Below are positions 8,115 through 17,104 of a DNA stretch of 56,565 nt, piece by piece. How positions within the stretch are numbered: the first letter of the stretch is position 1; every line of letters starts with the position of its first letter. The position numbers were made by a program, and so were the translations under genes. The notes under the pieces were generated by a model, which ran no database searches, was not told the origin of the DNA, and was given only the letters and a program-made list of their open reading frames with translations. The stretch comes from Planctomycetaceae bacterium (GTDB lineage: Bacteria > Planctomycetota > Planctomycetia > Pirellulales > Pirellulaceae), in contig PAPJ01000042.1 of NCBI GenBank assembly GCA_002709045.1, forward strand, positions 1 to 56,565, given 5' to 3'.

Positions 8115-10883
8115 ATGAAAAAATTCATGTCCGCCTTCTGCGTGATTCTTTTATTTGGTTCATTCGCTTACGCCGAGACAGAGAGTCCCCCTAATATTGT
8201 GTTGATCATTTCTGATGATCAGGGTTTCACGGACTATGGATTTATGGGGCATCCGGAAATTGAAACTCCCCATCTTGATAAGCTCGCTCGCCAAAGCGCT
8301 GTTTTTAAACGTGGGTATGTCCCGACCGCGTTATGTCGTCCAGCGTTAATGACGCTGGTAACAGGTCTTTACTCCCATCAAAACAAAACAACCGGAAACG
8401 ATCCCGGCGATACGCCGCAGAACAGGGCGCACAGCGAAAAAGCAGGGAAGCATGCTCGCGAATTACTCATCTCGCACATCGACAAAACAGGTTCTTTACC
8501 TCAGTGGCTGGCGTCGAAAGGTTATGTCAGTCATCAAAGTGGCAAATGGTGGGAAGGTTCATATGAACGTGGCGGTTTTACCGAAGGTATGACCAGAGGA
8601 TTCCCCGAAAGGGGTGGGCGCCATGGCGATGACGGACTCAAAATTGGACGTAACAGCCTACAACCTGTTACCAACTTCATTGACCGTAGTATCGAGGCCA
8701 GCAAACCCTTCTTTATTTGGTACGCCCCCTTTATGCCGCACACACCTCACACTCCTCCTGAACGTCTCTACCAAAAATACCTCAACAAAGGAGTACAGCA
8801 ACGAGTCGCAAAGTACTACGCAATGTGCGAATGGTTTGACGAAACTTGCGGAGATTTAGTAAACCATATTGATGATGCGGGAGTCGCGGAAAACACACTC
8901 ATCATCTATGTCACCGATAATGGTTGGGTACAGACAGAAACTGGCGGTTATGCGGCACGTTCCAAACGCAGTCCTAACGAAATGGGAACACGTACTCCAA
9001 TCATGTTCCGTTGGCCCGGAACAATTCCAGCTGCAGATCGTCAGGAATTAGTCTCATCCATCGACTTGGTACCTACGATGCTGACAGCAGCAGGAGCAAA
9101 AGGGCCACACGTATTTCCAGGCTTAAACCTGTTGGAAAATCTGAAGTCCGGCGAAAAAATTGAACGTGACACAATCTATGGAGAATCGTTTGCGCATGAT
9201 ATTGCGGATATCGAAAACCCTCAGGCATCACTTCTCTATCGATGGGTCATTAAAGACAACTACAAACTGTTATTAACTTATGACGGACGTCCCGGGAAAA
9301 TGAAATATCCACCCCGGGATGCTGCTGCCCAGCTTTACGATCTAAAATCCGACCCACTGGAGAACCGAAATCTAGCGACTAAGCATCCCCAACGAGTTGC
9401 GAAACTCAGCGAACTACTCAAACGATGGTATATCCCAAGGCAACGGCAGACAAACAAACTCGGCGCTACTCCGTCCTCTCTGCCAGAGAGAAATGCTGTC
9501 ACCAAACCAAAGCCTGAAAGCCGCCCCAATATTTTATTGGTTTATGCCGATGATCAGCGGAATCATACTCTGGGCTGTGCCGGCCATGAAATTGTTAAAA
9601 CTCCAAATATCGACCAATTGGCAGCAAATGGAGTCCGTTTTGAGAATGCTTTCGTAACTACATCCACTTGTTGGGTTGGTCGGTCTTGTCTCTTTACCGG
9701 ATGCTACGAACGCAAACATCTCTATCGAGTAACCTCAGGTCCATTAAACCCTACACTCTGTAAATCATCCTTCTTTGCTGTACTCAAACAATCCGGTTAT
9801 CGGACAGGACATATCGGTAAAGAACACGTTGCAATTTCAGAGAAATCAGCAGCAAAGATGTGGGATGTACGTCGTAGACTTGGACGCAATCCATACTTCA
9901 AAAAACAAGAAGATGGAACGGAACGTCATGAAACCCAAATCCTCGGTGACTGGGGAATAGATTTTCTGGAACAACAGCCTGTCGATAAACCGTTTTGCCT
10001 GCAAGTTAGCTTTAATGCCACTCACGCTGAAGATGGTGACAAACGACCCGGAATTGGGCACTATCCATGGCCCAAGGTCACCGACGGTATGTATGAAGAT
10101 CAAAAGATGCCGCTGCCTCACCTCAACGATCCGGCAATTTATGAATCACAACCCGACTTCCTGAAAACTTCCATTAATCGACAACGATATTTTTGGCGAT
10201 GGGACACACCGGAAAAATACCAAACGAACATGCGAGCGTATTTCCGGATGCTGAGTGGCATCGATCATGTTGTTGGAAGATTAGCCCAACAACTCAAGAA
10301 ACAGGGATTGAATGACAATACCATCATCATTTATACGGCTGACAATGGTTACTATCTGGGAGATCGAGGGTTTGCCGGCAAGTGGACACACTACGAGCAA
10401 TCACTTCGTGTTCCTCTTGTTATTTATGATCCACGCCTACCACAAACCGGACAAGGCAAAGTCATATCCAACATTGCGCTTAATAGCGATCTGGCCTCCA
10501 CCATTATCAATCTAGCCGGACTACCATCACCTAAATCACATACCGGTCTGAGCCTCCTGCCTCTGATTAATGGTGAAAGGATTGATAGCTGGCGTAATGA
10601 ATTTCTCTGTGAATTTCTGGCTGTACCTCGAACGATCCCTCGTTGGGAGGGAGTCCGGGGAACCGATTGGGTTTATGCCCGATACTTTGTGAATGGAACC
10701 GACCAACCTCCGTTTGAATTCCTTCATCACATCAAAAACGATCCTGACCAACTAGTGAATCTAGCAACAAGCCAGAAACACAAACAGGCCCTGCTAAAGA
10801 TGCGATCCCGATGTAATGCGTTGATTACCGAGGCCGGACCAACGATGAAAGAAATCGAAGCTTCTCAAAAATCAAAGAAGTAG
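8115..10883 (+). CDS. Secreted double sulfatase: two S1-type domains in one chain
   Basis: The 922-residue protein has a signal peptide (1-20) and two complete alkaline-phosphatase-superfamily sulfatase domains, about 25-455 and 470-910. Domain 1 has metal Asp34-Asp35, motif C74-R-P-A-L where CxPSR is usual, GKWWEG in place of GKWHLG, and TDNG. Domain 2 has ADDQ, motif C519-W-V-G-R, GKEH and TADNG. Both keep the Cys that is converted to formylglycine in type I sulfatases, but both depart from CxPSR, and domain 1 also lacks the motif Arg and the GKWH His. Such variants may mark subfamilies rather than loss of activity. The linker (about 445-470) is polar with prolines. It follows the DUF1080 gene by 52 bp and precedes another sulfatase by 14 bp. 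Confidence 0.92.
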   Translation: MKKFMSAFCVILLFGSFAYAETESPPNIVLIISDDQGFTDYGFMGHPEIETPHLDKLARQSAVFKRGYVPTALCRPALMTLVTGLYSHQNKTTGNDPGDTPQNRAHSEKAGKHARELLISHIDKTGSLPQWLASKGYVSHQSGKWWEGSYERGGFTEGMTRGFPERGGRHGDDGLKIGRNSLQPVTNFIDRSIEASKPFFIWYAPFMPHTPHTPPERLYQKYLNKGVQQRVAKYYAMCEWFDETCGDLVNHIDDAGVAENTLIIYVTDNGWVQTETGGYAARSKRSPNEMGTRTPIMFRWPGTIPAADRQELVSSIDLVPTMLTAAGAKGPHVFPGLNLLENLKSGEKIERDTIYGESFAHDIADIENPQASLLYRWVIKDNYKLLLTYDGRPGKMKYPPRDAAAQLYDLKSDPLENRNLATKHPQRVAKLSELLKRWYIPRQRQTNKLGATPSSLPERNAVTKPKPESRPNILLVYADDQRNHTLGCAGHEIVKTPNIDQLAANGVRFENAFVTTSTCWVGRSCLFTGCYERKHLYRVTSGPLNPTLCKSSFFAVLKQSGYRTGHIGKEHVAISEKSAAKMWDVRRRLGRNPYFKKQEDGTERHETQILGDWGIDFLEQQPVDKPFCLQVSFNATHAEDGDKRPGIGHYPWPKVTDGMYEDQKMPLPHLNDPAIYESQPDFLKTSINRQRYFWRWDTPEKYQTNMRAYFRMLSGIDHVVGRLAQQLKKQGLNDNTIIIYTADNGYYLGDRGFAGKWTHYEQSLRVPLVIYDPRLPQTGQGKVISNIALNSDLASTIINLAGLPSPKSHTGLSLLPLINGERIDSWRNEFLCEFLAVPRTIPRWEGVRGTDWVYARYFVNGTDQPPFEFLHHIKNDPDQLVNLATSQKHKQALLKMRSRCNALITEAGPTMKEIEASQKSKK

Positions 10884-10897
10884 TAAGCTCGTAATCT

Positions 10898-12331
10898 ATG
10901 AGAGCATTCAAAATGACAACATTCAAAACCATCGTTTGTGCCCTTATTGTAATGACATGCATTACAGCAAAGACTATAGGCGAGGATCGTCGTCCGGACA
11001 TTGTCTTCATCATTGTTGATGATCTTAATGACTGGGTAGGATGTCTTAGCGGGCATCCTGATGCCCGGTCACCAAACATAGACCAGTTAGCATCCACAGG
11101 CATGCTTTTTACTCAGGCATACTGCAATTCACCTCAATGTCGTCCTTCGCGTACCAGTCTCAACCACGGCATCTATCCATTTCGTACCGGTACATACTTT
11201 AATGCCCGCTCTCCGCAGGAAACTAAAATCTCAACTCCGTCGATGCAGAAGTTTTTTGCTGACAAAGGTTTTCAAGTATCCATCGGTGGAAAAGTCTTTC
11301 ATGGTGGTACACCAAAGATTGAAGGAGTAGCAATACAAAACCGTCTGGCCGACCCAAAACCTCCCAAAGGAAAAGATAACTTCGGTGGATTAAAACCACC
11401 TAACGACGGTTACCCACTCGATGCAACCGACGAACAAATGGGAGATTACAAACTCTCACAGTGGGCAATTCGACAATGGAACAAAGTCACCGATCAACCT
11501 GTATTTATGTCTGTTGGATTCTATCGACCGCATCGGCCACTTCAGGTTCCTAAACCATGGTTTGATCAGTTTCCGCTTGAATCAATCAAACGTCCGGCCG
11601 AACCCAAGGGAATGGATGACTGGGATGACCTGCCGGAATTTGCACAACGTTTGGCTCGTACCCATGCCCATAAACCTTTGCACATGGGACTTAGTGACCA
11701 CGAGTTTATTGTCGCCAACAAACAATGGGATATGACCATTCAGGCATATCAGGCATCCATAGCATTTGTTGATCACCAAATTGGGCGTCTGTTAAATGCA
11801 CTCAAAGTAAACCCCCGCGGACGGGAAACATACATTGTCTTAGTGAGCGACCATGGGTGGCATCTGGGAGAAAAGAAACATTGGTGTAAAGGAGCAATCT
11901 GGGAACAAACCACGCATATCCCATTTATTGTTCACGGGCCGGGGATAACTCAGGGATCACGTTGCACCCAACCTGTGAGCCTGATCGACATTTATCCCTC
12001 ACTTTTAGAATTAGCCGGATACGATATACCAGCATGGGTTGACGGAAAGTCTATCAAAATACAATTAACAAATCCCAATGCCGCACGTCCGCCGGTCATT
12101 TCTTCTTACGGTGAAGGCAATACGTCAATACGTACAGAACACTGGCGTTACATCCGCTATGAAGACGGATCGGAGGAACTATACGATCACCGAATAGACC
12201 CAAATGAATGGAAAAACCAGGCGGCTAACCACCGACATGCGCGAATCAGAAAACAACTGGCTAAACTGATTCCGACTGACCAACAAGCCGGGCTCAAAGC
12301 TCAGGACTGGTTTGAGAAGTTTCAGGATTAA
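10898..12331 (+). CDS. Sulfatase, iduronate-2-sulfatase-like
   Basis: This 477-residue secreted S1 sulfatase has Asp41-Asp42 (IVDDLND), formylglycine motif C81-R-P-S-R85 and the later SDHGWHLGEKKHWCKG segment typical of iduronate-2-sulfatase-like and choline-sulfatase-like enzymes. The usual TG after the motif is HG here. The GKWH box is GGKVFHGG, as in the iduronate-sulfatase group. The first ATG (10898) is used; MTTFK at 10913 is an alternative giving a shorter n-region. It lies 14 bp after the double sulfatase and 12 bp before the next. It probably removes sulfate esters from a glycan in the periplasm or outside the cell. Confidence 0.92.
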   Translation: MRAFKMTTFKTIVCALIVMTCITAKTIGEDRRPDIVFIIVDDLNDWVGCLSGHPDARSPNIDQLASTGMLFTQAYCNSPQCRPSRTSLNHGIYPFRTGTYFNARSPQETKISTPSMQKFFADKGFQVSIGGKVFHGGTPKIEGVAIQNRLADPKPPKGKDNFGGLKPPNDGYPLDATDEQMGDYKLSQWAIRQWNKVTDQPVFMSVGFYRPHRPLQVPKPWFDQFPLESIKRPAEPKGMDDWDDLPEFAQRLARTHAHKPLHMGLSDHEFIVANKQWDMTIQAYQASIAFVDHQIGRLLNALKVNPRGRETYIVLVSDHGWHLGEKKHWCKGAIWEQTTHIPFIVHGPGITQGSRCTQPVSLIDIYPSLLELAGYDIPAWVDGKSIKIQLTNPNAARPPVISSYGEGNTSIRTEHWRYIRYEDGSEELYDHRIDPNEWKNQAANHRHARIRKQLAKLIPTDQQAGLKAQDWFEKFQD

Positions 12332-12343
12332 TCAGCATCAAAC

Positions 12344-14395
12344 ATGAAACACATAATCTTAACTCTTAGCGTTTTAGTAACTTTTCTATTAAGTACAACG
12401 ACTTCGGCTACTAACAAGCCAAAGAACATTATTCTGATTCTGGCTGATGATTTAGGATGGGCTGACACAACGCTGTACGGAAAAACCTCTCTCTACGAAA
12501 CACCGAATATTCAACACTTGGCCTCTCGTGGAATGACTTTCTTAAATGCGTATGCCAGCCCGATTTGTTCACCCACACGCGCCAGTATTCTGACTGGCCA
12601 AAACCCTGCACGATTAGGATTAACAACTCCAGCCGCTCATCTGAAGGAAGAACGCTTTGAGGCTGTCCCAAACCCAAGAGCATTACCGCACCAAAAAAGT
12701 ACAAACGTTCAATCCGCCACTCGTATGGATATTTCCTTGCCGACGCTTGGTGTTTTAATCAAGCAAGCTGGCTACTCTACTGCTCATTTTGGAAAGTGGC
12801 ATCTAGGTCGTGAAGGCCATACGCCACTGGAACGCGGGTTTGATGTCGACATTCCACACTGGCACGGACCTGGTCCTAAAACCGGCTATCTGGCCCCCTG
12901 GGGATATGACAACTTTAAAGAAGGTGAGCCCGGTCAGCACATAGAAGACAGAATGGCCCGGGAAGCTGTGCAGTGGTTAAAAGACCGTGATCACAGTAAA
13001 CCATTCTTCATGAACTACTGGCAATTCTCAGTACATGCTCCATTCGGTGCCAAACCGGAACTGATCGACAGCTATCGTAAAAAAATCAATCCTGACTCCA
13101 TTCATCGATCTCCTACCTACGCTGCTATGGTGCACTCGTTAGATGACGCGGTCGGTACTCTTATGCAGGCATTGGAAGACGAAGGAATTACAGACGAAAC
13201 GATCGTCATTTTCTATTCAGACAATGGTGGTAACACGCATTGCGGTCTTCAAGAAACTGATACAAAGGGAGACACATACATCACGGCCGTCACCAGCAAC
13301 TATCCACTTCGAGGTGGCAAGGGAGGTATCCATGAAGGAGGTATCCGCGTACCGGCAGTATTCGTCTGGCCGGGAGTTACTACTGCGGGTTCCCGCAATG
13401 AAACTCGAATTCAGTCATTAGACCTTTATCCTACGATTTTGAAGATGCTGGGAATCGTCCAACCTGAAGAACATATTATCGATGGGCGTGATTTCACAAA
13501 AGCGCTAGAGGGGGTTGAGTATGAACGAGAGCCTATGTTTACTTATGTCCCAAGTTATGGGAACACGCCTCAATGGCTTCCTCCATCAATGGCTGTTCAC
13601 TATAAGCAATGGAAGCTAATCCGCACTTTTTACCATGGTGAAAACGGAACTCATCAGCACCATCTATATGATCTAGAAAAAGATATCGGTGAAAACAAGA
13701 ATCTGGCATCCAGTCAGCCGGCCGTCGTCAAGAAACTCGACGGCATGATCGACCAGTACATCAAAGATGCTAAAGTCGTCCTGCCTCTCATGAATCCTAA
13801 TTTCGATGCCACCAAATTTGCCCCTTCCCTAATTGGCGTACAGGCTGGCGGACTAAAAATGCCACCCGGTTATAAGACGGAAAACAAAGCCAAGACAGCG
13901 CCTACTGCTCCAAAAAAAATGTCCCCCAAAGGCCTGTTGGGATGGATTTCGAGAGGAGCAGATGTAGAGATGAATGCAGAATCATTAAAACTAACTCCTA
14001 ATAACCGACAACCATTCATGACGACTGCCAATCTTCAGGTTGAAGGCCCTATCGATTTTCGAATTCGCCTGCGTACTGCCCGCGACGGGGTTGGAAAGCT
14101 TCAATGGCGCACCCATGAACAAGAGCTCTTCCCTGAATCCGGACAACTGCAGTCGTTTGAGGTAACTGCTGGAGAATGGCAGCAGGTAAAACTCCACCTT
14201 AATGTTGCTGGAAAACTTAAACACGTTCGACTATTCCTACCCTCACTGAAAGATATAACTGAAATTGATTGGATTGAAATAGCGTCGCAGGCTGGAAATA
14301 AAGGATGGAAGAAAAGGGGGGATTTCAAAAGCAGCACTAAACCACCTGAGGGTAAAACCAACAAGCCGGATGACTTCACTCCTTCAAAGAAGTAG
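12344..14395 (+). CDS. Sulfatase (arylsulfatase A-like) with C-terminal extension
   Basis: The 683-residue protein has a signal peptide (1-22), ADDLGW (Asp35-Asp36), motif C75-S-P-T-R79, SILTG, HFGKWHLG and YSDNGG, so all core sulfatase elements are present. After the catalytic domain (to about 490) comes an extension of nearly 190 residues: a linker, a beta-rich part (about 545-655) and a Lys/Pro-rich tail. The beta-rich part resembles the small C-terminal sandwich seen on some planctomycete sulfatases and could bind glycan; that is inference. The stop is two bases before the next ATG, which suggests translational coupling. Confidence 0.9.
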   Translation: MKHIILTLSVLVTFLLSTTTSATNKPKNIILILADDLGWADTTLYGKTSLYETPNIQHLASRGMTFLNAYASPICSPTRASILTGQNPARLGLTTPAAHLKEERFEAVPNPRALPHQKSTNVQSATRMDISLPTLGVLIKQAGYSTAHFGKWHLGREGHTPLERGFDVDIPHWHGPGPKTGYLAPWGYDNFKEGEPGQHIEDRMAREAVQWLKDRDHSKPFFMNYWQFSVHAPFGAKPELIDSYRKKINPDSIHRSPTYAAMVHSLDDAVGTLMQALEDEGITDETIVIFYSDNGGNTHCGLQETDTKGDTYITAVTSNYPLRGGKGGIHEGGIRVPAVFVWPGVTTAGSRNETRIQSLDLYPTILKMLGIVQPEEHIIDGRDFTKALEGVEYEREPMFTYVPSYGNTPQWLPPSMAVHYKQWKLIRTFYHGENGTHQHHLYDLEKDIGENKNLASSQPAVVKKLDGMIDQYIKDAKVVLPLMNPNFDATKFAPSLIGVQAGGLKMPPGYKTENKAKTAPTAPKKMSPKGLLGWISRGADVEMNAESLKLTPNNRQPFMTTANLQVEGPIDFRIRLRTARDGVGKLQWRTHEQELFPESGQLQSFEVTAGEWQQVKLHLNVAGKLKHVRLFLPSLKDITEIDWIEIASQAGNKGWKKRGDFKSSTKPPEGKTNKPDDFTPSKK

Positions 14396-14397
14396 CT

Positions 14398-15750
14398 ATG
14401 TATAAAACTTCACAACTAAAAAATCTCTGTCTCTTAACAATTATTTTGCTGACTTTGGTCGTCGCAAATATTACCTATGCCGAGACAAAACAACCACCTA
14501 ACATCGTTTTCTTGTTTGCCGATGACCTCGGTTACGCAGACATTGGTTGCTACGGCCATCCTTACGCCAAGACACCGGCCATTGATTCACTCGCCAAAGA
14601 AGGGACTCGATTTACCCAGTTCTATGTAACCGGTGTTACTTGCAATCCGAGTCGGACGGGAGCGATGACAGGTATTTTCCCAGCACGATTTCCCAAATAC
14701 GCGGCAAATTTTGGTTTCGCTGAGCGGACCACCATTACGGAACTGCTCAAAGCAGAGGGATACAAGACAGGTCACTTTGGAAAGTGGCACATGGGTCCGG
14801 ATGATTCTAACGGCACTTACGGCATCGATACGATTGAAACGATCGGTAAGAGTCAGAACAAATCAAAAGGACGGGATGATGACTTGTATTCAGCAGCTAT
14901 CAACTTCATTAAAGAAAACAAAGACGGGCCCTTTTATATAAATGTGTGGGGACACGCAACTCACTTTCCTGTAAATCCACCACGAGCTCTGGTTGATAAG
15001 TTTAGAGATGTACAACTTGACCGGAATGACTTTTCACCCAGCATGCAGCACAAGTTTGACGAAAGTTTTGTAATCGATGAAGATCTTGATGAATCAATAC
15101 GCCAATATCTCGGCGATGTGTACCAAATCGATCTCAACGTCGGGCGTATTCTCAAAACATTGGATGACCTGAAGCTTGGTGAGAACACAATCGTCGTATT
15201 CTCCAGTGACCATGGCCCAGCTCCTGTAAAACTGACAGACAAAGGTGTTCGTGAGTACTCAAAGAATATGCTCGGCTATGCCGGAGAATTCCGAGGGGGT
15301 AAACACTCTCAATTGGAAGGCGGGATACGTGTCCCTTTCATTATCCGTTGGCCCGGACATGTACCGGCGGGACGCGTAGACACCGACAACGTTGGTTCCT
15401 TCATCGACTGGTTACCCACTCTCTGTAGTATTGCAGGAGTAAAAGCACTACCGAAAAATCTGGATGGAGAAGATATTTCAGCTGCCTGGTTTGGCGGGCA
15501 ACAGAAACGTAAAAAAGCCTTGTACTGGAAAACAAGTGCGACGGGCAGTGCTCCGGCAATCCGGGTTGATAACTGGAAAATGCATTTGCCACGCAAGAAT
15601 CGTGACCAAATTCAACTGTACAATCTGGCTACTGACTCAGCCGAAAGCATCAATGTGGCTAATGACCATCCGGAAGTCGTCGCTCGACTCAAAAAACAGC
15701 TACGCGTTTGGGTGAATGAACTACCTACTGAATACGAAAAGAACAAGTAA
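14398..15750 (+). CDS. Sulfatase, CxPSR type
   Basis: A 450-residue secreted S1 sulfatase with Asp42-Asp43 (ADDLGY), motif C82-N-P-S-R86, AMTG, HFGKWHMG, SSDHGPAP and a final GGIRVPFIIRWPG box. It is a compact single-domain enzyme with no extension. The ATG follows the previous stop by two bases. It closes the plus-strand run that starts at 4109; nine bases later the PiT gene ends on the other strand, and no terminator fits between them. The exact sulfated substrate cannot be told from sequence. Confidence 0.92.
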   Translation: MYKTSQLKNLCLLTIILLTLVVANITYAETKQPPNIVFLFADDLGYADIGCYGHPYAKTPAIDSLAKEGTRFTQFYVTGVTCNPSRTGAMTGIFPARFPKYAANFGFAERTTITELLKAEGYKTGHFGKWHMGPDDSNGTYGIDTIETIGKSQNKSKGRDDDLYSAAINFIKENKDGPFYINVWGHATHFPVNPPRALVDKFRDVQLDRNDFSPSMQHKFDESFVIDEDLDESIRQYLGDVYQIDLNVGRILKTLDDLKLGENTIVVFSSDHGPAPVKLTDKGVREYSKNMLGYAGEFRGGKHSQLEGGIRVPFIIRWPGHVPAGRVDTDNVGSFIDWLPTLCSIAGVKALPKNLDGEDISAAWFGGQQKRKKALYWKTSATGSAPAIRVDNWKMHLPRKNRDQIQLYNLATDSAESINVANDHPEVVARLKKQLRVWVNELPTEYEKNK

Positions 15751-15759
15751 TTCCGTTTA

Positions 15760-16872
15760 TCAGAGGCTGCTAATAACGAAATAGCTCACTGCACCCAAAA
15801 TAGCGCCTAATGGCAAAGTCATAAGCCAGGCAGCCAGAATTTTACTCATAACAGACGGATGTCCCTGTCGGGTAATCGTTCCTATTCCAAATAACGATCC
15901 ACAACTCACGTGGGTCGTCGAAACCGGCAATGCCAGACAACTGGCAACAATCACAATCAGACTAGTAATGAAGTTAGCCGTAAAACCTTGCCCATGATTC
16001 ATCGGAGTAATCTTTTTACCCATCGTTTCAGCGACTCGATGAGCACTTACAATTCCTCCCAGAGCGATTGCAATTCCTATCAATGCCGTACTACCAAAGA
16101 TACCTAATGCAGGTGCCAGCAATAAGAGAGCCGCAATTTTTGGTGTATCGTTTAACCCTCTGGCAAAACTAACCATTCCAGCCGACAGAAAATGCAGGCG
16201 ATCTAACAACCTACCTCCCTGCATACCTAAAACTTTACCTAAATATCGATTCTGGAAAGTGACTTGCTGATGGATTTCAGCTTGAAGTTGTTCAACTCGC
16301 AGAAGAGCCTCACGAATCGACATTCCATCATGAACTTCGATTACATCATTGCCGGCTCTGAAACGAACTTCTGAACTGACTCCTAACTTTTTCCGCGCTC
16401 TTGTTAAGCACGGGTAAACCACAACAGAAAATCCAAATGCCAAAATCGGACTGACAAGCAATGGTAAAAAGAAACCGCTTCCCAGCTTTTCCATTTTAAT
16501 CGCAGATTCCGCCATCCATCCGGCACCGATTAACGCACCGACTAAACTGTGCGTGGTGGAAATTGGCATACCAATCCAGGTTGCTATTAAAACAGTAAGG
16601 CCGGCACCCAGAGCAACAGCAGCACCATATTCGGTCGTCGATGCCAGCTCAGCGCTAACCAATCCTTTACCTGAGAAACTTTCAATTAGGGTTTCAGCGA
16701 GAAATACAGCTGTAATTGATCCCAGAAATGTCGTAAATGTCGCCCACCCTAATGCTCGGCGGTAGTGCGTTGTACCACTTCCAAAAAGTGTTGCAACTCC
16801 CTTGAAGTTATCATTCGCGCCGTTGGCATAAGCTAAACACAAAGTCGTAAAGAGGATAATCAAAATTGCCAT
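15760..16872 (-). CDS. pit: PiT-family inorganic phosphate transporter
   Basis: A 370-residue polytopic membrane protein from ATG 16872; a longer reading from TTG 16941 is less likely. The two PiT signature halves are clear: YANGANDNFKG near the N-terminus with IGMPISTTHSLVGALIG, and GLNDTPKIAALL with LPVSTTHVSCGSLFGIG in the second half. A hydrophilic central loop (about 190-235) separates them. PiT proteins import phosphate with a cation. No PhoU-like or DUF47 partner gene is adjacent. It sits alone and convergent between two sulfatase clusters; the 232-bp gap to the divergent sulfatase gene at 17105 must hold both promoters. Confidence 0.95.
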   Translation of the reverse strand: MAILIILFTTLCLAYANGANDNFKGVATLFGSGTTHYRRALGWATFTTFLGSITAVFLAETLIESFSGKGLVSAELASTTEYGAAVALGAGLTVLIATWIGMPISTTHSLVGALIGAGWMAESAIKMEKLGSGFFLPLLVSPILAFGFSVVVYPCLTRARKKLGVSSEVRFRAGNDVIEVHDGMSIREALLRVEQLQAEIHQQVTFQNRYLGKVLGMQGGRLLDRLHFLSAGMVSFARGLNDTPKIAALLLLAPALGIFGSTALIGIAIALGGIVSAHRVAETMGKKITPMNHGQGFTANFITSLIVIVASCLALPVSTTHVSCGSLFGIGTITRQGHPSVMSKILAAWLMTLPLGAILGAVSYFVISSL

Positions 16873-17104
16873 AGTGCAAGACAGTATGAATAGACCGATT
16901 GGCCTCGTCAATTTAATCAGTGAATAATAATTTAGGGACAATCTATAAATCTACTCTCCCAAATCGCTTCAATAACAAGAGATTGCGGATCTGCTGGTCC
17001 GAGGAATCGTCTACTACCTATTCGATTCTTAACTTACAATGAATTTTAGCAACCGTTAAATATCTTTGCGTCTAATCAAAACACTACTCTTTAAGCCCAA
17101 AACG

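Noticed and set aside
8115..15750. Possibility that the successive sulfatases are recent tandem duplicates or an assembly repeat
   Set aside because: Their active-site motifs, lengths and extensions all differ, and no long identical DNA is visible between them.
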